A stretch of 64,000 nt of DNA from Nostocales cyanobacterium Centralia_MAG_434 (GCA_021324415.1 JAJPJF010000417.1:1-64000), one strand, 5' to 3'; numbered from the stretch's first letter, positions 7,962 through 18,994 are shown. A program made the numbers and translations. Notes: generated by a model not told the origin, from the letters alone.

Positions 7962-9380
7962 CTACAAAAATCCCTCTAATTCTTGCCGTAAACGATACAT
8001 AATTGTGTTTGGTTCCACCTCAGACAGAATTTCTTGAATAACTGTACTTGCCCCTAATTGTCCCCAAGTACAGCCATTTTCTAAATAAATCTGTGCGGCT
8101 CTACCTACTGCGTAGGCACCGTAACCTGCAATACCAGCTTGTGCGATCGCTCCTCCAGCATAGGCAGTGATATTCGTGGGATTTTCACCAGCAGCAATTG
8201 CAGTTGCACTCTTACCCAAACCCAAAAGAAAACTACTGCTTAATTCTCCCAAGAGTAGACCACCGGAACTAAATAAAATCGTTTTTAGCATCTTTCCTGC
8301 TTCGTAACCAGTCATTGGCAAGCCATATAAGCGTGATAGAGAACGAATTAAAGCAAGATCTGCTAAAGTTCCCCCTAAGACATCTAAGAAAGCGATAGGA
8401 TTTAACCCTACTACCAAGGCTTTGTATTTGGTAAATTGCCAGATGAGGTTTTCTGCTTGTTGTTGTCGCAAATCGATGGTTTTTTGTGCGATCGCCTCTT
8501 CGGCTTCTCGTGCTTGGATGAGTGCGTTTAAAGCCAAAAGCGATCGTCCTTCCCGATTCAAAATTTTTAAGATTGTGTGTTTGAGCTCGCTGATTTGCGG
8601 TGGTGATGCCTCCCATTCATATGTAACACGACCATCAGGCCATTCAACTCGCACCTCTATTGGTGCTGGTTCTGCCGCTACCATAACAATTTCATCAGGT
8701 TGTAAAGGAGCAGCAGATGTTCTTGCGTTTGTAAAACCCAAATTTAAATCATCCGTGACCCATCTGTTACCACCCAATTGTTGTAAATTTTTATAAATGG
8801 CTTCTTTATCTGTGTCTGGGTACAGGTCGACTTTATTAAAAACGAGAATGAGTGGTTTTTGTGCCTGTCTTAATTCACACAGTGCTTGATATTCTGTCTG
8901 AATAATATCACCAGACACGACAAACAAGATTAAATCAGCTTGACGCGCTACCTCCCGCGCCATTTGCGCTCGTGCTTCCCCTGCAATTTCATCTAATCCT
9001 GGAGTATCAATTAACTCAACTTGTACTTTGCTACTAGGATTCCAATGGATTGAACGAGGGTACTTAGTCACACCATGAAGAGGACCAGTTTGAAGTATTT
9101 TTTGTCCGACTAAAGCATTCAAGACCGCTGACTTGCCACGACTGACTAACCCAAAGGCAGCAATGCGAATCACGTTATAGTCTAGCTTGTTAAGGGTAGA
9201 GGTCAAAACCTCTAATTCAGGTTTTACCAAACCTGCTAATTGTGAATTGGCTGGCGACTGTCCAGGTTTACGAAGATCTCCATACCAAGACAGTGCTTGT
9301 CTGAGGCTAGCACGAGCACGATTTAAGTGGGTTTCTTGTAGATTGCGCACACTTTTGAGATTCTCTTGGGTTAATACCAA
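7962..9380 (-). CDS. Membrane-associated Era-like GTPase with C-terminal hydrophobic domain
   Basis: A 472-residue protein. The GTPase motifs are complete: G1 'GLVSRGKS' (77-84), G3 'DTPG' (125-128), G4 'NKVD' (182-185). The second half has a long helix followed by hydrophobic, Gly/Ala-rich segments ('LFSSGGLLLGELSSSFLLGLGKS', 'AGGAIAQAGIAGYGAYAVG'), resembling the DUF697/YcjF-type membrane module common in cyanobacterial GTPases. The role is unknown; membrane remodelling or stress are guesses. The start is TTG at 9380 with no clear ribosome site. It is convergent with tlyA with only 9 bp between them. Confidence 0.8.
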   Translation of the reverse strand: MVLTQENLKSVRNLQETHLNRARASLRQALSWYGDLRKPGQSPANSQLAGLVKPELEVLTSTLNKLDYNVIRIAAFGLVSRGKSAVLNALVGQKILQTGPLHGVTKYPRSIHWNPSSKVQVELIDTPGLDEIAGEARAQMAREVARQADLILFVVSGDIIQTEYQALCELRQAQKPLILVFNKVDLYPDTDKEAIYKNLQQLGGNRWVTDDLNLGFTNARTSAAPLQPDEIVMVAAEPAPIEVRVEWPDGRVTYEWEASPPQISELKHTILKILNREGRSLLALNALIQAREAEEAIAQKTIDLRQQQAENLIWQFTKYKALVVGLNPIAFLDVLGGTLADLALIRSLSRLYGLPMTGYEAGKMLKTILFSSGGLLLGELSSSFLLGLGKSATAIAAGENPTNITAYAGGAIAQAGIAGYGAYAVGRAAQIYLENGCTWGQLGASTVIQEILSEVEPNTIMYRLRQELEGFL

Positions 9381-9820
9381 TCTATCTTAAGGGCTGCATG
9401 ATTATTTGTTTTGGGTTTTGGGAACATTTCTGAGGTCATGTTCAGTCTTTTGTGTAAAGACCAACTTTCATAAACTGTAAATGCAAAAAAGCTGGAACCA
9501 CAACAATGGAAACCAGCTGGACTAATTAACAAAAAGTAGAGAAACGCTGCACTATTGACCACAAGATCTTCGAACGACAGCATACTAGAAGTAAGTAAGG
9601 TGCAATACTGACTTTCAAAGCCAGACTTAAAGCCTTTTTTACTTTACTGAGTGCTGATGTGTATAACCAGATAGAACCAGATCCTGTTTTTGGTTAGAGT
9701 TTTGGAGTAAGAAATGTGTATGACAACTTAGAGTTGCTGCACTTGAGCTGTCTTTACACAAAGACAAATCGGGATAAAACTGGATAATAAATTGGTTTAC
9801 TCAAAGGGTTAAGTTCATAG
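9381..9820. other. Intergenic spacer without recognised gene
   Basis: 440 bp between two minus-strand genes. The only structure seen is an AGCTGG/CCAGCT inverted repeat (9490-9518). A 70-codon minus-strand ORF here has no recognisable features and is not called. The spacer must carry the GTPase promoter. Confidence 0.6.
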
Positions 9821-10894
9821 CTACGTCAGTTGTAAAGCATGAATGAGTTTCTCCATCTGATTGAGGTTTTTGCGGCTTTCAATGATTTGTCTATAAGCCG
9901 CTTCATAAGCATCAACCATGTGGGTAACACTAAACCTTTTTTCTACATGTTCTCGGCAGGCTCGCCGATTGAGTTTTAATGCATCAGGAATTCTTTCTAC
10001 CATTTCTTCATAGCTTTGGCAGACAAACCCTGTTTTTCCATGGGCAATGACTTCTGGTACAGAGCCTAAATTCATACCAATCACTGGTGTACCAGTCACC
10101 ATTGATTCTATCATCACCAACCCAAAAGGTTCTTGCCAAGTAATTGGGAAGAGAGTGATAGCTGCATTGCTCAGAAGTTCAGATTTTTGAGCGTGGTTAA
10201 CTTCGCCAAGGAATTCAATTTGTTGACCATCAATATGAGGGGCAATCTCTTGTTCAAAAAACTCAGTATCTACGACATCAACCTTTCCTGCCATTTTCAA
10301 ATGCCAACCTGCTTGCTTTGCAATCGCGATCGCATGGTGTGGTCCTTTTTCTGGTGAGAAGCGTCCTAAGAAAGCCAGATATGGTGGTTCTTGGGGTTGA
10401 GCGACAAAAGGATATTCTTTTGGGTCAATACCGTTGTAAACAGTGCTGATATAGTTCAGACTTAATTCACGCTGTGCATCACTTATGCTGATGAATGGTT
10501 GCGTTCGATACTGGCTAAATATCTTGCTGTTGTCTGCTGTAAATCTGCCATGCAGAGTATGTACTGTGGGGGTTGACACCAAATGTGCCAGAGATAACGT
10601 CCAAAAGCCTACATGGGAGTGAATTATGTCGAAGTCCCCTGCTTGTTGATAAACCTGGCTAGCTGCAAGCATTTCGTAGACCATAGTCTCTTTGATGTCT
10701 GGATCTAAACGCAATGCGCGAGGATAAACCGCTTCTAACTTAGCCAAAGTTTGTGAATCGCCAGTCGCAAACAAGGTGACATCATGACCGCGGCGTACCA
10801 GTTCATCAGTCAAGCGACTCACTACCAGTTCAATTCCTCCATAAGTAGGAGGTGGAACTCGTTCCCACAAGGGGGCTACCTGAGCGATTTTCAT
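9821..10894 (-). CDS. Family 4 glycosyltransferase (GT-B)
   Basis: A 357-residue GT4 protein. The N-terminal 'PTYGGIELVVSRLTDELVRRGHDVTLFATGDS' is the acceptor-domain start, 'FLGRFSPEKGPHHAIAIAK' is the interdomain hinge and 'TWQEPFGLVMIESMVTGTPVIG' carries the E-x7-E donor motif. The family makes exopolysaccharide, glycolipid or sucrose-like glycosides; the acceptor is not determinable here. The ATG start at 10894 is clear. A 14-bp perfect palindrome, TAGACTAGAGTCTA, lies at 10949-10962 in the upstream region. Confidence 0.88.
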   Translation of the reverse strand: MKIAQVAPLWERVPPPTYGGIELVVSRLTDELVRRGHDVTLFATGDSQTLAKLEAVYPRALRLDPDIKETMVYEMLAASQVYQQAGDFDIIHSHVGFWTLSLAHLVSTPTVHTLHGRFTADNSKIFSQYRTQPFISISDAQRELSLNYISTVYNGIDPKEYPFVAQPQEPPYLAFLGRFSPEKGPHHAIAIAKQAGWHLKMAGKVDVVDTEFFEQEIAPHIDGQQIEFLGEVNHAQKSELLSNAAITLFPITWQEPFGLVMIESMVTGTPVIGMNLGSVPEVIAHGKTGFVCQSYEEMVERIPDALKLNRRACREHVEKRFSVTHMVDAYEAAYRQIIESRKNLNQMEKLIHALQLT

Positions 10895-11390
10895 AAGTTG
10901 TTTTGGTTCTGCATGTAAATTGGTCGTTGGACAAAGGTTTATAGACTTTAGACTAGAGTCTAGATACCTCCTTTTCTGAAGTTGTCATTAATCAAAATTG
11001 CCGTTCACAATGTAAACAAACAGCTTTGATTAACTCTACCCTTTGAGCATTTCACTCCAAATTTACACCCTAATTACTAGTGCAGCGACTTTTTATCCTA
11101 GAGGTTGTCCTTTGAATTTTACATCTATCTTAAGGATTATTTATAATTTATCCTCTGATGGCTAAATAATTTTCTAGTAATGCTTTAAAGACCCAAACTA
11201 ATATGGAAAAAGCAACTAAAGATTCATTTCTCATTCACAAATTACTTATTTGCTAAACAACAGGTAGTTATAGTATATTGATGCCATTGTATTGTAAAAT
11301 TTGTCTAGCAAGGGCTAGCAGTAGCCATCCTAACTGCATGATTTAATTTTGTCAGATAAGCTAAAACCAGCAGTTTTAATTCTCAAAACA
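10895..11390. other. Divergent intergenic region with palindrome
   Basis: About 500 bp between the divergent glycosyltransferase and HAD genes. It contains the palindrome TAGACTAGAGTCTA (10949-10962), about 55 bp upstream of the glycosyltransferase start and a candidate operator. The remainder is AT-rich with no ORF or RNA recognised. Confidence 0.5.
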
Positions 11391-12170
11391 ATGATGGCAA
11401 GCACTCCCACAATTCTCGCTTTAGACTTTGATGGTGTCATTTGTGATGGCCTGATTGAATATTTTCAGGTATCGTGGCAAACTTATTCTCAAATATGGTC
11501 ACCAGCCAATGAAACGCCACTAGATAACTTAGCCTCTCAATTTTATCGGCTAAGGCCTGTCATTGAGACAGGGTGGGAAATGCCTGTTTTAATCAAAGCA
11601 CTAGTTGAGGGAATTCCTGAAGAGAAAATTCTTAAAAATTGGGAAAGTATTGCAAAACAAATATTACAGCAAGACAATCTCAAATCAATAGAAATTAGTA
11701 CTATCTTAGATAAAAACCGCGATAATTGGATTAATAAAGATTTAAATGGATGGCTAAAATTACACAAATTCTATCCAGGTGTCATCGAGAAAATCAAAGT
11801 AACTATTGCTGATATCCCTCTATATATCATTTCCACGAAAGAAGGACGTTTTGTAAAGCAACTATTACAACAACAAGGAGTTGATATTAGTAGAGAAAAG
11901 ATTTTTGGCAAAGAGTCTAAGCGTCCAAAATATGAAATTTTGCGAGAACTCATTCAACAAGCAAATCCTTCACCAAAAATCTGGTTTGTAGAAGATCGAC
12001 TGAAAACATTACAATTAGTTAAACAGCAACCAAACTTAGAAGATGTGAAGCTCTTCCTTGCAGAATGGGGTTACAATACTGCAGCAGACAAAGTTATTGC
12101 CCAAAATGATCCACAAATTCAGCTATTATCTCTTTCTCAGTTTGCTGAAGATTTTTCTGCATGGAGTTAA
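11391..12170 (+). CDS. HAD-superfamily hydrolase
   Basis: About 259 residues. Motif I is 'LALDFDGVICDG', with the nucleophile Asp and the acid/base Asp. Motif II lies in 'IPLYIISTKEGRF', motif III is a Lys near 'KESKRPKYEIL' and motif IV is 'IWFVEDRLKTL'. A phosphatase or phosphoglycolate-phosphatase-like role is likely; the substrate is unknown. The frame is open from a TTG at 11349, but the tandem ATG codons at 11391/11394 sit just before the first beta strand and are preferred. No strong ribosome site is visible. Confidence 0.82.
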   Translation: MMASTPTILALDFDGVICDGLIEYFQVSWQTYSQIWSPANETPLDNLASQFYRLRPVIETGWEMPVLIKALVEGIPEEKILKNWESIAKQILQQDNLKSIEISTILDKNRDNWINKDLNGWLKLHKFYPGVIEKIKVTIADIPLYIISTKEGRFVKQLLQQQGVDISREKIFGKESKRPKYEILRELIQQANPSPKIWFVEDRLKTLQLVKQQPNLEDVKLFLAEWGYNTAADKVIAQNDPQIQLLSLSQFAEDFSAWS

Positions 12171-12204
12171 ACCACATCTGTTTTGAGAATCATACTTTTT
12201 AAAA

Positions 12205-12318
12205 GTAGTGGGCGCATCTTGCTCCCGTCTGCTACTAGCGGGCTTTCTAGCCCCCATCTGGTAGTAGTGAAAGCAAGATGTTCCCTTGTGATAGTAGCGG
12301 GCAAGATGCCCGCACTAC
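12205..12318. repeat. Imperfect inverted-repeat element (GTAGTG...CACTAC family), copy 1
   Basis: The outer arms 12205-12222 and 12301-12318 match at 16 of 18 positions as an inverted repeat. Inside are further GCGGGC/AGCAAGATG modules. A shorter relative lies at 29753-29808. It fills the gap between the convergent HAD and Rieske genes. Confidence 0.7.
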
Positions 12319-12352
12319 TCTAGGTTTCAAAATGGATGAAAATTCGTATGAA

Positions 12353-12703
12353 TTATACCTCCACCCATATACTTCCTTCTTCTACGCGGGTTGGAAAAAC
12401 TGACAATGCCTTTTCCTTGGAAATCATACCTACAAGCTTGCCAATTCCAGGCGGCCATGGACTCCATTCCTTAATATTACCAGTAGAAAGGTCAAAGGCA
12501 CTGCGGTGAAAAGGACAGATAATTGCTCCATCATCTGTGATTTTGCCTTTCTTCATAGGTAATCCTAAGTGAGGACAAGAATTTTCAACAGCGTAGATTT
12601 GGTTATTATGGTGAACTAGTAGGATAGTATGTTGATCGACTTTCACGACTTTTCGCTCATTAGCGGGTAATTCATTTTGGGAAAGAACCTTAATCCAACT
12701 CAT
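12353..12703 (-). CDS. Rieske [2Fe-2S] ferredoxin-type protein
   Basis: A 116-residue single-domain Rieske protein. Cluster ligands are in 'CPHLGLPM' (Cys-x-His) and 'CPFHRSAFDL' (Cys-x2-His). It lacks a membrane anchor or signal peptide, so it is cytosolic. It resembles NirD-like or dioxygenase-ferredoxin proteins and probably shuttles electrons to an oxygenase; no partner is adjacent. The ATG start at 12703 is clear. Confidence 0.88.
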   Translation of the reverse strand: MSWIKVLSQNELPANERKVVKVDQHTILLVHHNNQIYAVENSCPHLGLPMKKGKITDDGAIICPFHRSAFDLSTGNIKEWSPWPPGIGKLVGMISKEKALSVFPTRVEEGSIWVEV

Positions 12704-12851
12704 AAATACCTCTGTAATTTTCCCCAGACTATTGCTTAATGGAGGATCTCAAAATTTTATAGGTTTTTAGCCATCAAAAAACCAATTCAGTACATAATGT
12801 CATGCGTACCTTATTTTTAATGCTGGTAAAGTCTTCTATAGACAAAAATGT

Positions 12852-14795
12852 CTACTCCCGCAGTTGTTTTACCAAATCGAGAATTTGTTGATAATACGGC
12901 AAATTTCCTTCTTTATGATAGAGATCAGCTGATTTTTGAAAATCTGCGATCGCTTTTTGAGACTCTCCTAAAGTGCTATAGATATCAGCCCGAATCACGT
13001 ATGCTGCAGCCCACACTGGTTGATGTCGCAAGGCTTGGTTTAAATCTTCCAGTGCTTTTTTTAAATTCCCTAATTGAAAATGGCTCCGACCCCGGTTATA
13101 CCAATCTTCCGCGCAACTAGGATCAATAGCAATAGCTTGATTGTAATCGGCAATTGCACCTTGGTAGTCTTCTAAGGCATAGCGAGCATTACCGCGATCG
13201 CTGTAGATAGCAGCAGAGTTGGGATTTATTTGCAAAGCGTGGGTATAATCTTCAATCGCACCTTGATAGTCTTCTAGAGTGTAGTGGGTAGAACCTCGAT
13301 TGTAGTAAGCCTCTAAAAAATTGGGATTTAATTCTAATGCTTGGTTATAGTCCGCAATTGCACCTGTGTTGTCTCCTAGAGACAGACGAACATTACCTCG
13401 GTTACAGTAAGCCTGAAAAAAGTTAGCATCTCTCTTTAGTACGTGATTATAATCAACAAGTGCGCCATGAAAATCTTTGAGGGCATCACGGACAATTGCT
13501 CGACCATAGTAAGCTTCCACAAAATTGGAATTGATTTCTAATGCCTGATTATAATCTGCAATTGCTCCCTGATAGTCTCCTAGATGGCGACGGATGGCAC
13601 CGCGATCGCAATACCCTTGGGCAAAATAAGGATGAAGTTGCAATAACTGATTGCAATCGGTCATTGCTGCTTGATAATCTCCTAATTGACGGCGAGCATT
13701 CGCTCGAAAGCCATAAACCAAAGCTAAGTAAGGATTTAGCTGTAATGCTTGGTTATAATCTGAGATTGCCGTAGGATAATCTCCTAAATCGGCGCGGATC
13801 AAACCTCGGTGATAATATGCTTGCTCATCATTAGGATTCAGTTGTATTGCTTGATTAAAGTCTGCGATTGCTCCTTGATAGTTTTTTAGGTGAGAATGGA
13901 CAAGACCCCGGTTGTAGTAGGCTGAGGCAAAGCTAGGGTTCATAGAAATAGCCCGATTGTAGTCGGCGATCGCTTGCTCATAGTCTCCTAGACCATAGTA
14001 AGCATTACCTCGGTTATGATAAGCCTCGATCAGATTAGGATCTTTCTGTAGTGCCTGATTCTGATCAGCAATTGCGCCTTGATGGTCTCCCAATACCTGG
14101 CGAACAGTACCACGATTGCTGTAAACTCCTACTAAATTGGGATTTAGCAGCAAGGCTTGATTGAAATCTTCTATAGCTCCTTGATAATCTCCTTGGTTAC
14201 AAAGTGCAAGACCTCGCTGATGGTAGGCATTGGCAAGAGAAGAATTGAGGTAAGTTGCTAATTGTGGATTCATCTGGATTGCTTGCTGATAGTCTAAAAT
14301 CGCTTCATGAAAATCTCCTAAAGCAAAATAGGCACTACCTCGGCTTTGGTAAGCTTCTGCAAGATTGGGATTAATTTCCAAAGCTTGATTATAATCTGTA
14401 ATTGCTTCTTGATAATCTTCTAAAAAATAACGAGCATTGCCTCGATTGCTGTATGCTTCAGCAAAATGAGGACTGATTTTTATTGCCTGATCAAAATCTT
14501 CAATTGCGGCTCGATAATCTTTTCGTTCATGACTTAAAATGCTACCTCGATTGTAGTAAGCTTCAGCACAGTTGGGATTTAGTTTGATCACCTGAGTGTA
14601 ATTGGCGATCGCTTCTTCATAATCTCCTTGGAGATTTTTATTTAATCCCTGATTAAAAAATTCTTCAACATTCATTTGATTTGTTAAGGCATAAACATTA
14701 AAAAATCCTGCCACTGATAAAATTCCAACAGCAGGATTGTATAAAATTCCAAAAAAGGAACCGAGATTAAGCTCCAACAGATTCCTTTGCAGCAT
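12852..14795 (-). CDS. Large tetratricopeptide-repeat protein
   Basis: Almost the whole protein (647 residues from the ATG at 14795) is about 17-18 tandem 34-residue TPRs of the type '[18 protein letters not shown]', which form a superhelical protein-binding scaffold. With the ATG at 14795 the protein overlaps the end of chlB by 29 bp and gains a hydrophobic N-terminal segment (about residues 12-35) that could anchor it in a membrane. The alternative ATG at 14675 gives a soluble protein but has no ribosome site. Repeat units are highly alike at the DNA level, which suggests recent expansion. No enzymatic domain is seen. Confidence 0.85.
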   Translation of the reverse strand: MLQRNLLELNLGSFFGILYNPAVGILSVAGFFNVYALTNQMNVEEFFNQGLNKNLQGDYEEAIANYTQVIKLNPNCAEAYYNRGSILSHERKDYRAAIEDFDQAIKISPHFAEAYSNRGNARYFLEDYQEAITDYNQALEINPNLAEAYQSRGSAYFALGDFHEAILDYQQAIQMNPQLATYLNSSLANAYHQRGLALCNQGDYQGAIEDFNQALLLNPNLVGVYSNRGTVRQVLGDHQGAIADQNQALQKDPNLIEAYHNRGNAYYGLGDYEQAIADYNRAISMNPSFASAYYNRGLVHSHLKNYQGAIADFNQAIQLNPNDEQAYYHRGLIRADLGDYPTAISDYNQALQLNPYLALVYGFRANARRQLGDYQAAMTDCNQLLQLHPYFAQGYCDRGAIRRHLGDYQGAIADYNQALEINSNFVEAYYGRAIVRDALKDFHGALVDYNHVLKRDANFFQAYCNRGNVRLSLGDNTGAIADYNQALELNPNFLEAYYNRGSTHYTLEDYQGAIEDYTHALQINPNSAAIYSDRGNARYALEDYQGAIADYNQAIAIDPSCAEDWYNRGRSHFQLGNLKKALEDLNQALRHQPVWAAAYVIRADIYSTLGESQKAIADFQKSADLYHKEGNLPYYQQILDLVKQLRE

Positions 14796-16293
14796 ACATC
14801 ACTTCCACAGTGATGACACCAATATTGCGTTCCCGAGCAAATTTTTCGGTGTTGCGCTTGACTTTACCACGTACAAATCCGGGAATCTTGTTTAATTCTG
14901 CTTGCGCTTCTTTGTTCCAGGTCAGGTCAGACTCCGCAGAAATACCCTTAGTAATCACTTCCTTGGTGTCGTGTCCACCAAAGATTTCGAGTAAGTGGTC
15001 TTCCATTCCCAAAGTGAATGAATTATACACTAAATCTGCGATTTGGTTAGTTCCTTCATAACCCATGAATGGCTTATAACCAATTGGGAAGTTCTGAATA
15101 TGGATAGGTGCAGCAATAACACCGCAGGGGATATCTAGCCGTTTACCAACGTGACGTTCCATTTGTGTACCGAAAATGGCAGAGGGTTCAACGCGTGCGA
15201 TCGCATCGCCAATCTGACCATGGTCGTCTGTAACCAGCACCTCATCGCAGTATTCACTGACTTGCTCGCGGAACCAGTCAGCATCATATTTGCAGTAAGT
15301 TCCAGCCCAAACAACATGAATACCCATTTCTCGTGCCAAAATTTTGGTCATAGCAGCAGCGTGGGTGTTGTCACCAAACACGACGGCTTTCTTACCAGTC
15401 AAGTTCTGACAGTCAATTGAACGAGAAAACCATGCAGCCTGAGACACATACAATGTTTGCTCATTGATAAAATCTTCATAGTCAACATCAGCACCTTGAT
15501 TGTTGATCATCTGTTGAATCTTACGGATACAACGAGCAGTTTCTACCACACCCATTGGGGTAATGTCTATATACGGCGTGCCAAATTCTTCCTCTAGATA
15601 ACGAGCTGCCATTAAACCGAGTTCTCGGTATGGTACGAGGTTAAACCAAGCACGGGGTAGATTCTTCAACTGATGAACAGAAGCACCCTCTGGAAGGACG
15701 ACATTGACTTCAATGCCCAAATCAGCCATGAGTCGCTTCAGTTCGGTGCAGTCATGCTGATTGTGAAAGCCAAGGGTAGAAATACCAATGATATTGACTG
15801 AGGGTTTTTCACTTTTGCTTTCTGGAAGTTCGCCCTTTTTGCGAGCTTTCTCAATGTAGAATTGAACGATTTGATGCAGAGTGCGATCAGCAGCTTGCAG
15901 CTCGTTGACGCGGTAGTGGTTCACATCCGCTAGCATGACGTCAGACCTCGCCTCCATCTGCGCCCGTTCCACAAAGTTTTGCAGGTCTTCTTGCAAAATG
16001 CTAGAGGTGCAGGTGGGAGTTAACACAATTAAGTCTGGGTGTTCCTCAGCATCCTTGCGGGTAATGTTATCCACGACTTTTTCTTGAGAACCGCGTGCTA
16101 AAACATTGCGGTCAACAATGCTTGCTGTCACTGGAGTGAAGTTCCTTTCCCTCTCAAGCATAGAGCGCATGACGTTAAAGTAGTCATCGCCTAGTGGCGC
16201 GTGCATAATCGCATGAACATTTTTAAAGGAACTGGCGATCCGCAGAGTGCCAATGTGAGCGGGACCTGCATACATCCAGTAAGCCAATTTCAT
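14767..16293 (-). CDS. chlB: Light-independent protochlorophyllide reductase subunit B
   Basis: 508 residues, the usual ChlB length. The start [18 protein letters not shown] and the motifs '[14 protein letters not shown]' and '[10 protein letters not shown]' are diagnostic. With ChlN it forms the catalytic NB-protein of the dark-operative reductase, which reduces protochlorophyllide without light; ChlL supplies electrons. ChlB is a nitrogenase-fold relative and contributes ligands to the shared [4Fe-4S] cluster. chlL and chlN are not in the window. The ATG at 16293 follows an AGGGAGAA ribosome site. The TPR gene overlaps or closely follows it. Confidence 0.97.
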   Translation of the reverse strand: MKLAYWMYAGPAHIGTLRIASSFKNVHAIMHAPLGDDYFNVMRSMLERERNFTPVTASIVDRNVLARGSQEKVVDNITRKDAEEHPDLIVLTPTCTSSILQEDLQNFVERAQMEARSDVMLADVNHYRVNELQAADRTLHQIVQFYIEKARKKGELPESKSEKPSVNIIGISTLGFHNQHDCTELKRLMADLGIEVNVVLPEGASVHQLKNLPRAWFNLVPYRELGLMAARYLEEEFGTPYIDITPMGVVETARCIRKIQQMINNQGADVDYEDFINEQTLYVSQAAWFSRSIDCQNLTGKKAVVFGDNTHAAAMTKILAREMGIHVVWAGTYCKYDADWFREQVSEYCDEVLVTDDHGQIGDAIARVEPSAIFGTQMERHVGKRLDIPCGVIAAPIHIQNFPIGYKPFMGYEGTNQIADLVYNSFTLGMEDHLLEIFGGHDTKEVITKGISAESDLTWNKEAQAELNKIPGFVRGKVKRNTEKFARERNIGVITVEVMYAAKESVGA

Positions 16294-17038
16294 GAATGTG
16301 TTCTCCCTTTAAATGAAACAAACTATGTCCGATTAGAAGTGGACTATGATTGCTTAAATAATTAAATCGTTTCTGATTGTCGCAAAAGTTGTAGACCTTA
16401 AGAAGTAGGAACTGTTGCAGGTTTACATTTCTTCTAAACCCTGAAACCTGGTTATTTATTGAAGTTGGGCTTTCACTTAAACAACATTGATGTTGCTAAA
16501 GTGAGATAAATCTTAATATTTTGACAAACTTCTTATGGAGTTTGTCTTCATTAACGGCTTTGAGCACCCAGATTTCACTACCATAAAAGTTTACAGAGCA
16601 TCCGTCCTTTTACTGTCCAAAGCTGCAAGTGCAGCACTTAGCATACAACTTTTATCTGGACGTAAAAGTTGGTACAGCAATCCCAGTTTCCCAGCCTCAC
16701 CGGTGTTTTCTAAATCTTTAAATTTTGTTTAAAACTTTATTTATCAATTCTTTAAACCGTCTTTAAATTACTTTAATATTTGATTCATCAGTGTTTTTAT
16801 TTAAAATAAAAAGTTGTGAGATTTGCATTATTTCCTAGTCTTTCTTCTGGCAGATAATTAACTCCATGCTTCAGATAGAGCCAGAAAAACGACTGGAAAA
16901 GTTATTCTTAAAATAATTAAATCCAACTAATAAAAATACCAAGGTGCACAGCAAGTGGTTTTTCAAATTTGAAAGACAAGCTTGTGATTTCAATTTTTGA
17001 GTTTTTTAAAATCTATTCAGGACGTTTAATGAGTAGCT
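16294..17038. other. Long divergent spacer upstream of chlB
   Basis: 745 bp. A 65-codon plus-strand ORF at 16535 has no recognisable features and is not called. AT-rich CTTTAAA-like motifs recur at about 16715-16780. Promoters for chlB and for the downstream gene must lie here, but none can be placed firmly. Confidence 0.5.
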
Positions 17039-17737
17039 ATGAATAATCAAAACGAGCAACAAGGTTATAACCGTGAAGTTCGGCAAGATACTTATACCGA
17101 CGCTAATGGTCAAACCTACACTAACGTGACACGAACCACAGAAACATCTGATCTCAATCCTAATTCCTACCAAGATGGTTATATAAACGGTCAAGTTTCT
17201 GAACGTCGTTATCAAGAAGAAAATTTAGCAGCACGTGATAACAGTAGTGCTGCTAGCGGCTTGGTAGTGGGTATTTTCCTAACTGCCCTTGTAGGGTTAA
17301 TAGCTGGTGGTATCTGGTTTTTTACTCAACGTGATGAAGCGGCCAAACATAATGCTACGCCAACTGCAGCTCCTACGACTAGCAGACCATCTCCTCAAGC
17401 CTCTCAAACTCCTCAAAAACAAACCACTATCATTGAAAGAACTAAAGAGGTTCCAGTTCCTGTGGAAAGAACCAAAGAGGTTCCAGTACCTATTTTTGTT
17501 CCTCAACCACAATCCTCGGCAAGTTCAGCACCTACGCAAAATCTCCGAGACAATTCTTCATCATCTCAACCTACGGCAAATCCTACACCTTCAGTGCAAC
17601 AAAACTCCACACAATCAAACAGCAATAGAAATAATGTGACTCAAGGGACACAAGACAATCCTACGAATACAAATGGTCAAACAGATACTAGTTCCTCCAG
17701 TTCTAATAGTGATAGTACGGGGAGTTCTAGCAAGTAA
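17039..17737 (+). CDS. Single-pass membrane protein with Ser/Thr/Asn-rich tail
   Basis: A 232-residue protein of unknown function. A polar N-terminus (1-72) is followed by one transmembrane helix ('GLVVGIFLTALVGLIAGGIW', about 74-95). After it come a Pro/Thr-rich linker, a duplicated 'ERTKEVPVPV' motif (about 133-152) and a Ser/Asn/Gln-rich low-complexity end. The layout suggests a tail exposed outside the plasma membrane. Such proteins are common and poorly conserved in filamentous cyanobacteria. Confidence 0.7.
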   Translation: MNNQNEQQGYNREVRQDTYTDANGQTYTNVTRTTETSDLNPNSYQDGYINGQVSERRYQEENLAARDNSSAASGLVVGIFLTALVGLIAGGIWFFTQRDEAAKHNATPTAAPTTSRPSPQASQTPQKQTTIIERTKEVPVPVERTKEVPVPIFVPQPQSSASSAPTQNLRDNSSSSQPTANPTPSVQQNSTQSNSNRNNVTQGTQDNPTNTNGQTDTSSSSSNSDSTGSSSK

Positions 17738-17757
17738 CTAATGTAGTTACATAGAGA

Positions 17758-18540
17758 TTAGCGAATTTGAAAACGCGCGTTTTTAATCAACACAATCAAA
17801 ACTAGAGCGATCGTACATAAGAGTGCCACTACCTTTACCATTGAGCCATTTGATGGCTTGACGGCAATGGCTACTAATGCCCACACGATCACTGCAGTGT
17901 AAGAGATATCTCGACGCTGGATAGCAATAACCATAGCAATAGCTGCCGCAATAATAGACATTATGATCGTCCATCCCTCGGCAGAAATGCCCCAACCGTT
18001 CCACCCCTGAAAATATAAAGCACATGCCACATTCACGATGGTTGCGACGCTAATCCAACCAAGATAAATGCTAATGGGAAAATGAACACACCACTTTTTA
18101 GTGTTAGATACAGAGTTTGTGCCAATTCCTAGGCGCAAATAGATAGCAATCAGTGGTAACAAAATTAGGAGCATAGCTACCACTGAAAGAACAAAAAGCC
18201 TTGAAAGAAACAAATAAACCCAGACACTTTGAGCAATTAAGGCAATGACTAGTAGGTATCCTGTTTTCCGTAAATCTGAGTCATGTTTCTGGTTTGGAAG
18301 GAATTGGTAAACCCCAAAAGCGAACAAACCAAGGTAAATCAGCCCCCAGATAGCAAAGGCATAATTTGCAGGGATAATCAGGACGTTTTTAAACAAAGTG
18401 TTGGAGATTTCACCAATGTTAGCTCCATTGAGCGGAAAAATGTTAGACATTACATTGATGGTGAAAGCTCCAACAATAGCAGCTAAAGTTGTCAGCTGTC
18501 TCAAAAAATCGCCGTGATTACTTGTAGATGACTGCTGCAT
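17758..18540 (-). CDS. TspO/MBR-like tryptophan-rich membrane protein
   Basis: A 260-residue integral membrane protein with about seven hydrophobic helices. 'NYAFAIWGLIYLGLFAFGVYQFLP', the 'VWVYLFL' segment and the 'HFPISIYLGWISVATIVNV' helix recall TspO/MBR tetrapyrrole-binding proteins. It is longer than classical TspO (about 160 residues), so the assignment is to the broader superfamily. A role in tetrapyrrole or stress signalling is possible. The start is ATG at 18540. It is convergent with the preceding gene. Confidence 0.65.
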   Translation of the reverse strand: MQQSSTSNHGDFLRQLTTLAAIVGAFTINVMSNIFPLNGANIGEISNTLFKNVLIIPANYAFAIWGLIYLGLFAFGVYQFLPNQKHDSDLRKTGYLLVIALIAQSVWVYLFLSRLFVLSVVAMLLILLPLIAIYLRLGIGTNSVSNTKKWCVHFPISIYLGWISVATIVNVACALYFQGWNGWGISAEGWTIIMSIIAAAIAMVIAIQRRDISYTAVIVWALVAIAVKPSNGSMVKVVALLCTIALVLIVLIKNARFQIR

Positions 18541-18575
18541 AGAATGATTGAGTCATAGATCTCACTCACTCTATT

Positions 18576-18791
18576 CTATTTAGTACTGCTGTTTGATTCC
18601 TCATCAGGACGCTGGGTAGCAGGAGGATAGTTAACATATTCATCGGTTCTAAGTGTCTCTGCGTTGGTTATACCTTCAGGCAGAAGTTCTTCAGGTTCTA
18701 CATCTCTATTTGCAGCATCATCGAGCACTCCATTAGCATTAACGTTAGGTTTGTCAGAAGTGCTTTTGTGACTAGCATGACCACTAGGCAT
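18576..18791 (-). CDS. Small acidic hypothetical protein
   Basis: 71 residues, hydrophilic and probably disordered, with 'RDVEPEELLPEGITNAETLRT'. Nothing enzymatic is seen. It has an ATG start and lies about 36 bp upstream of the TspO-like gene on the same strand, so the two may be cotranscribed. The composition looks like a real cyanobacterial small protein rather than random sequence. Confidence 0.55.
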   Translation of the reverse strand: MPSGHASHKSTSDKPNVNANGVLDDAANRDVEPEELLPEGITNAETLRTDEYVNYPPATQRPDEESNSSTK

Positions 18792-18994
18792 AACTGTTGC
18801 CTCTTATTTCCATAGGTGAACAACCCCAGCCTAATCTCTTTAATTGTCAGAAATAAACTATCAGAAGGCTTAGAGCAGAACTTTGGGGATCAAGTCCTGA
18901 GTTATAGGTTGGGAAGAACTTTTCCTTCAAACCCTTGATGAAGCACAAGGTTATGATGATTAACAGATAATCAACCTAAGTAGAGACCGTAAAA

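Noticed and set aside
9371-9583. 70-codon minus-strand ORF
   Set aside because: No recognisable domain or ribosome site, and it overlaps the start of the GTPase gene.
16535-16732. 65-codon plus-strand ORF upstream of chlB
   Set aside because: Composition not protein-like, no ribosome site, and it runs into AT-rich DNA.
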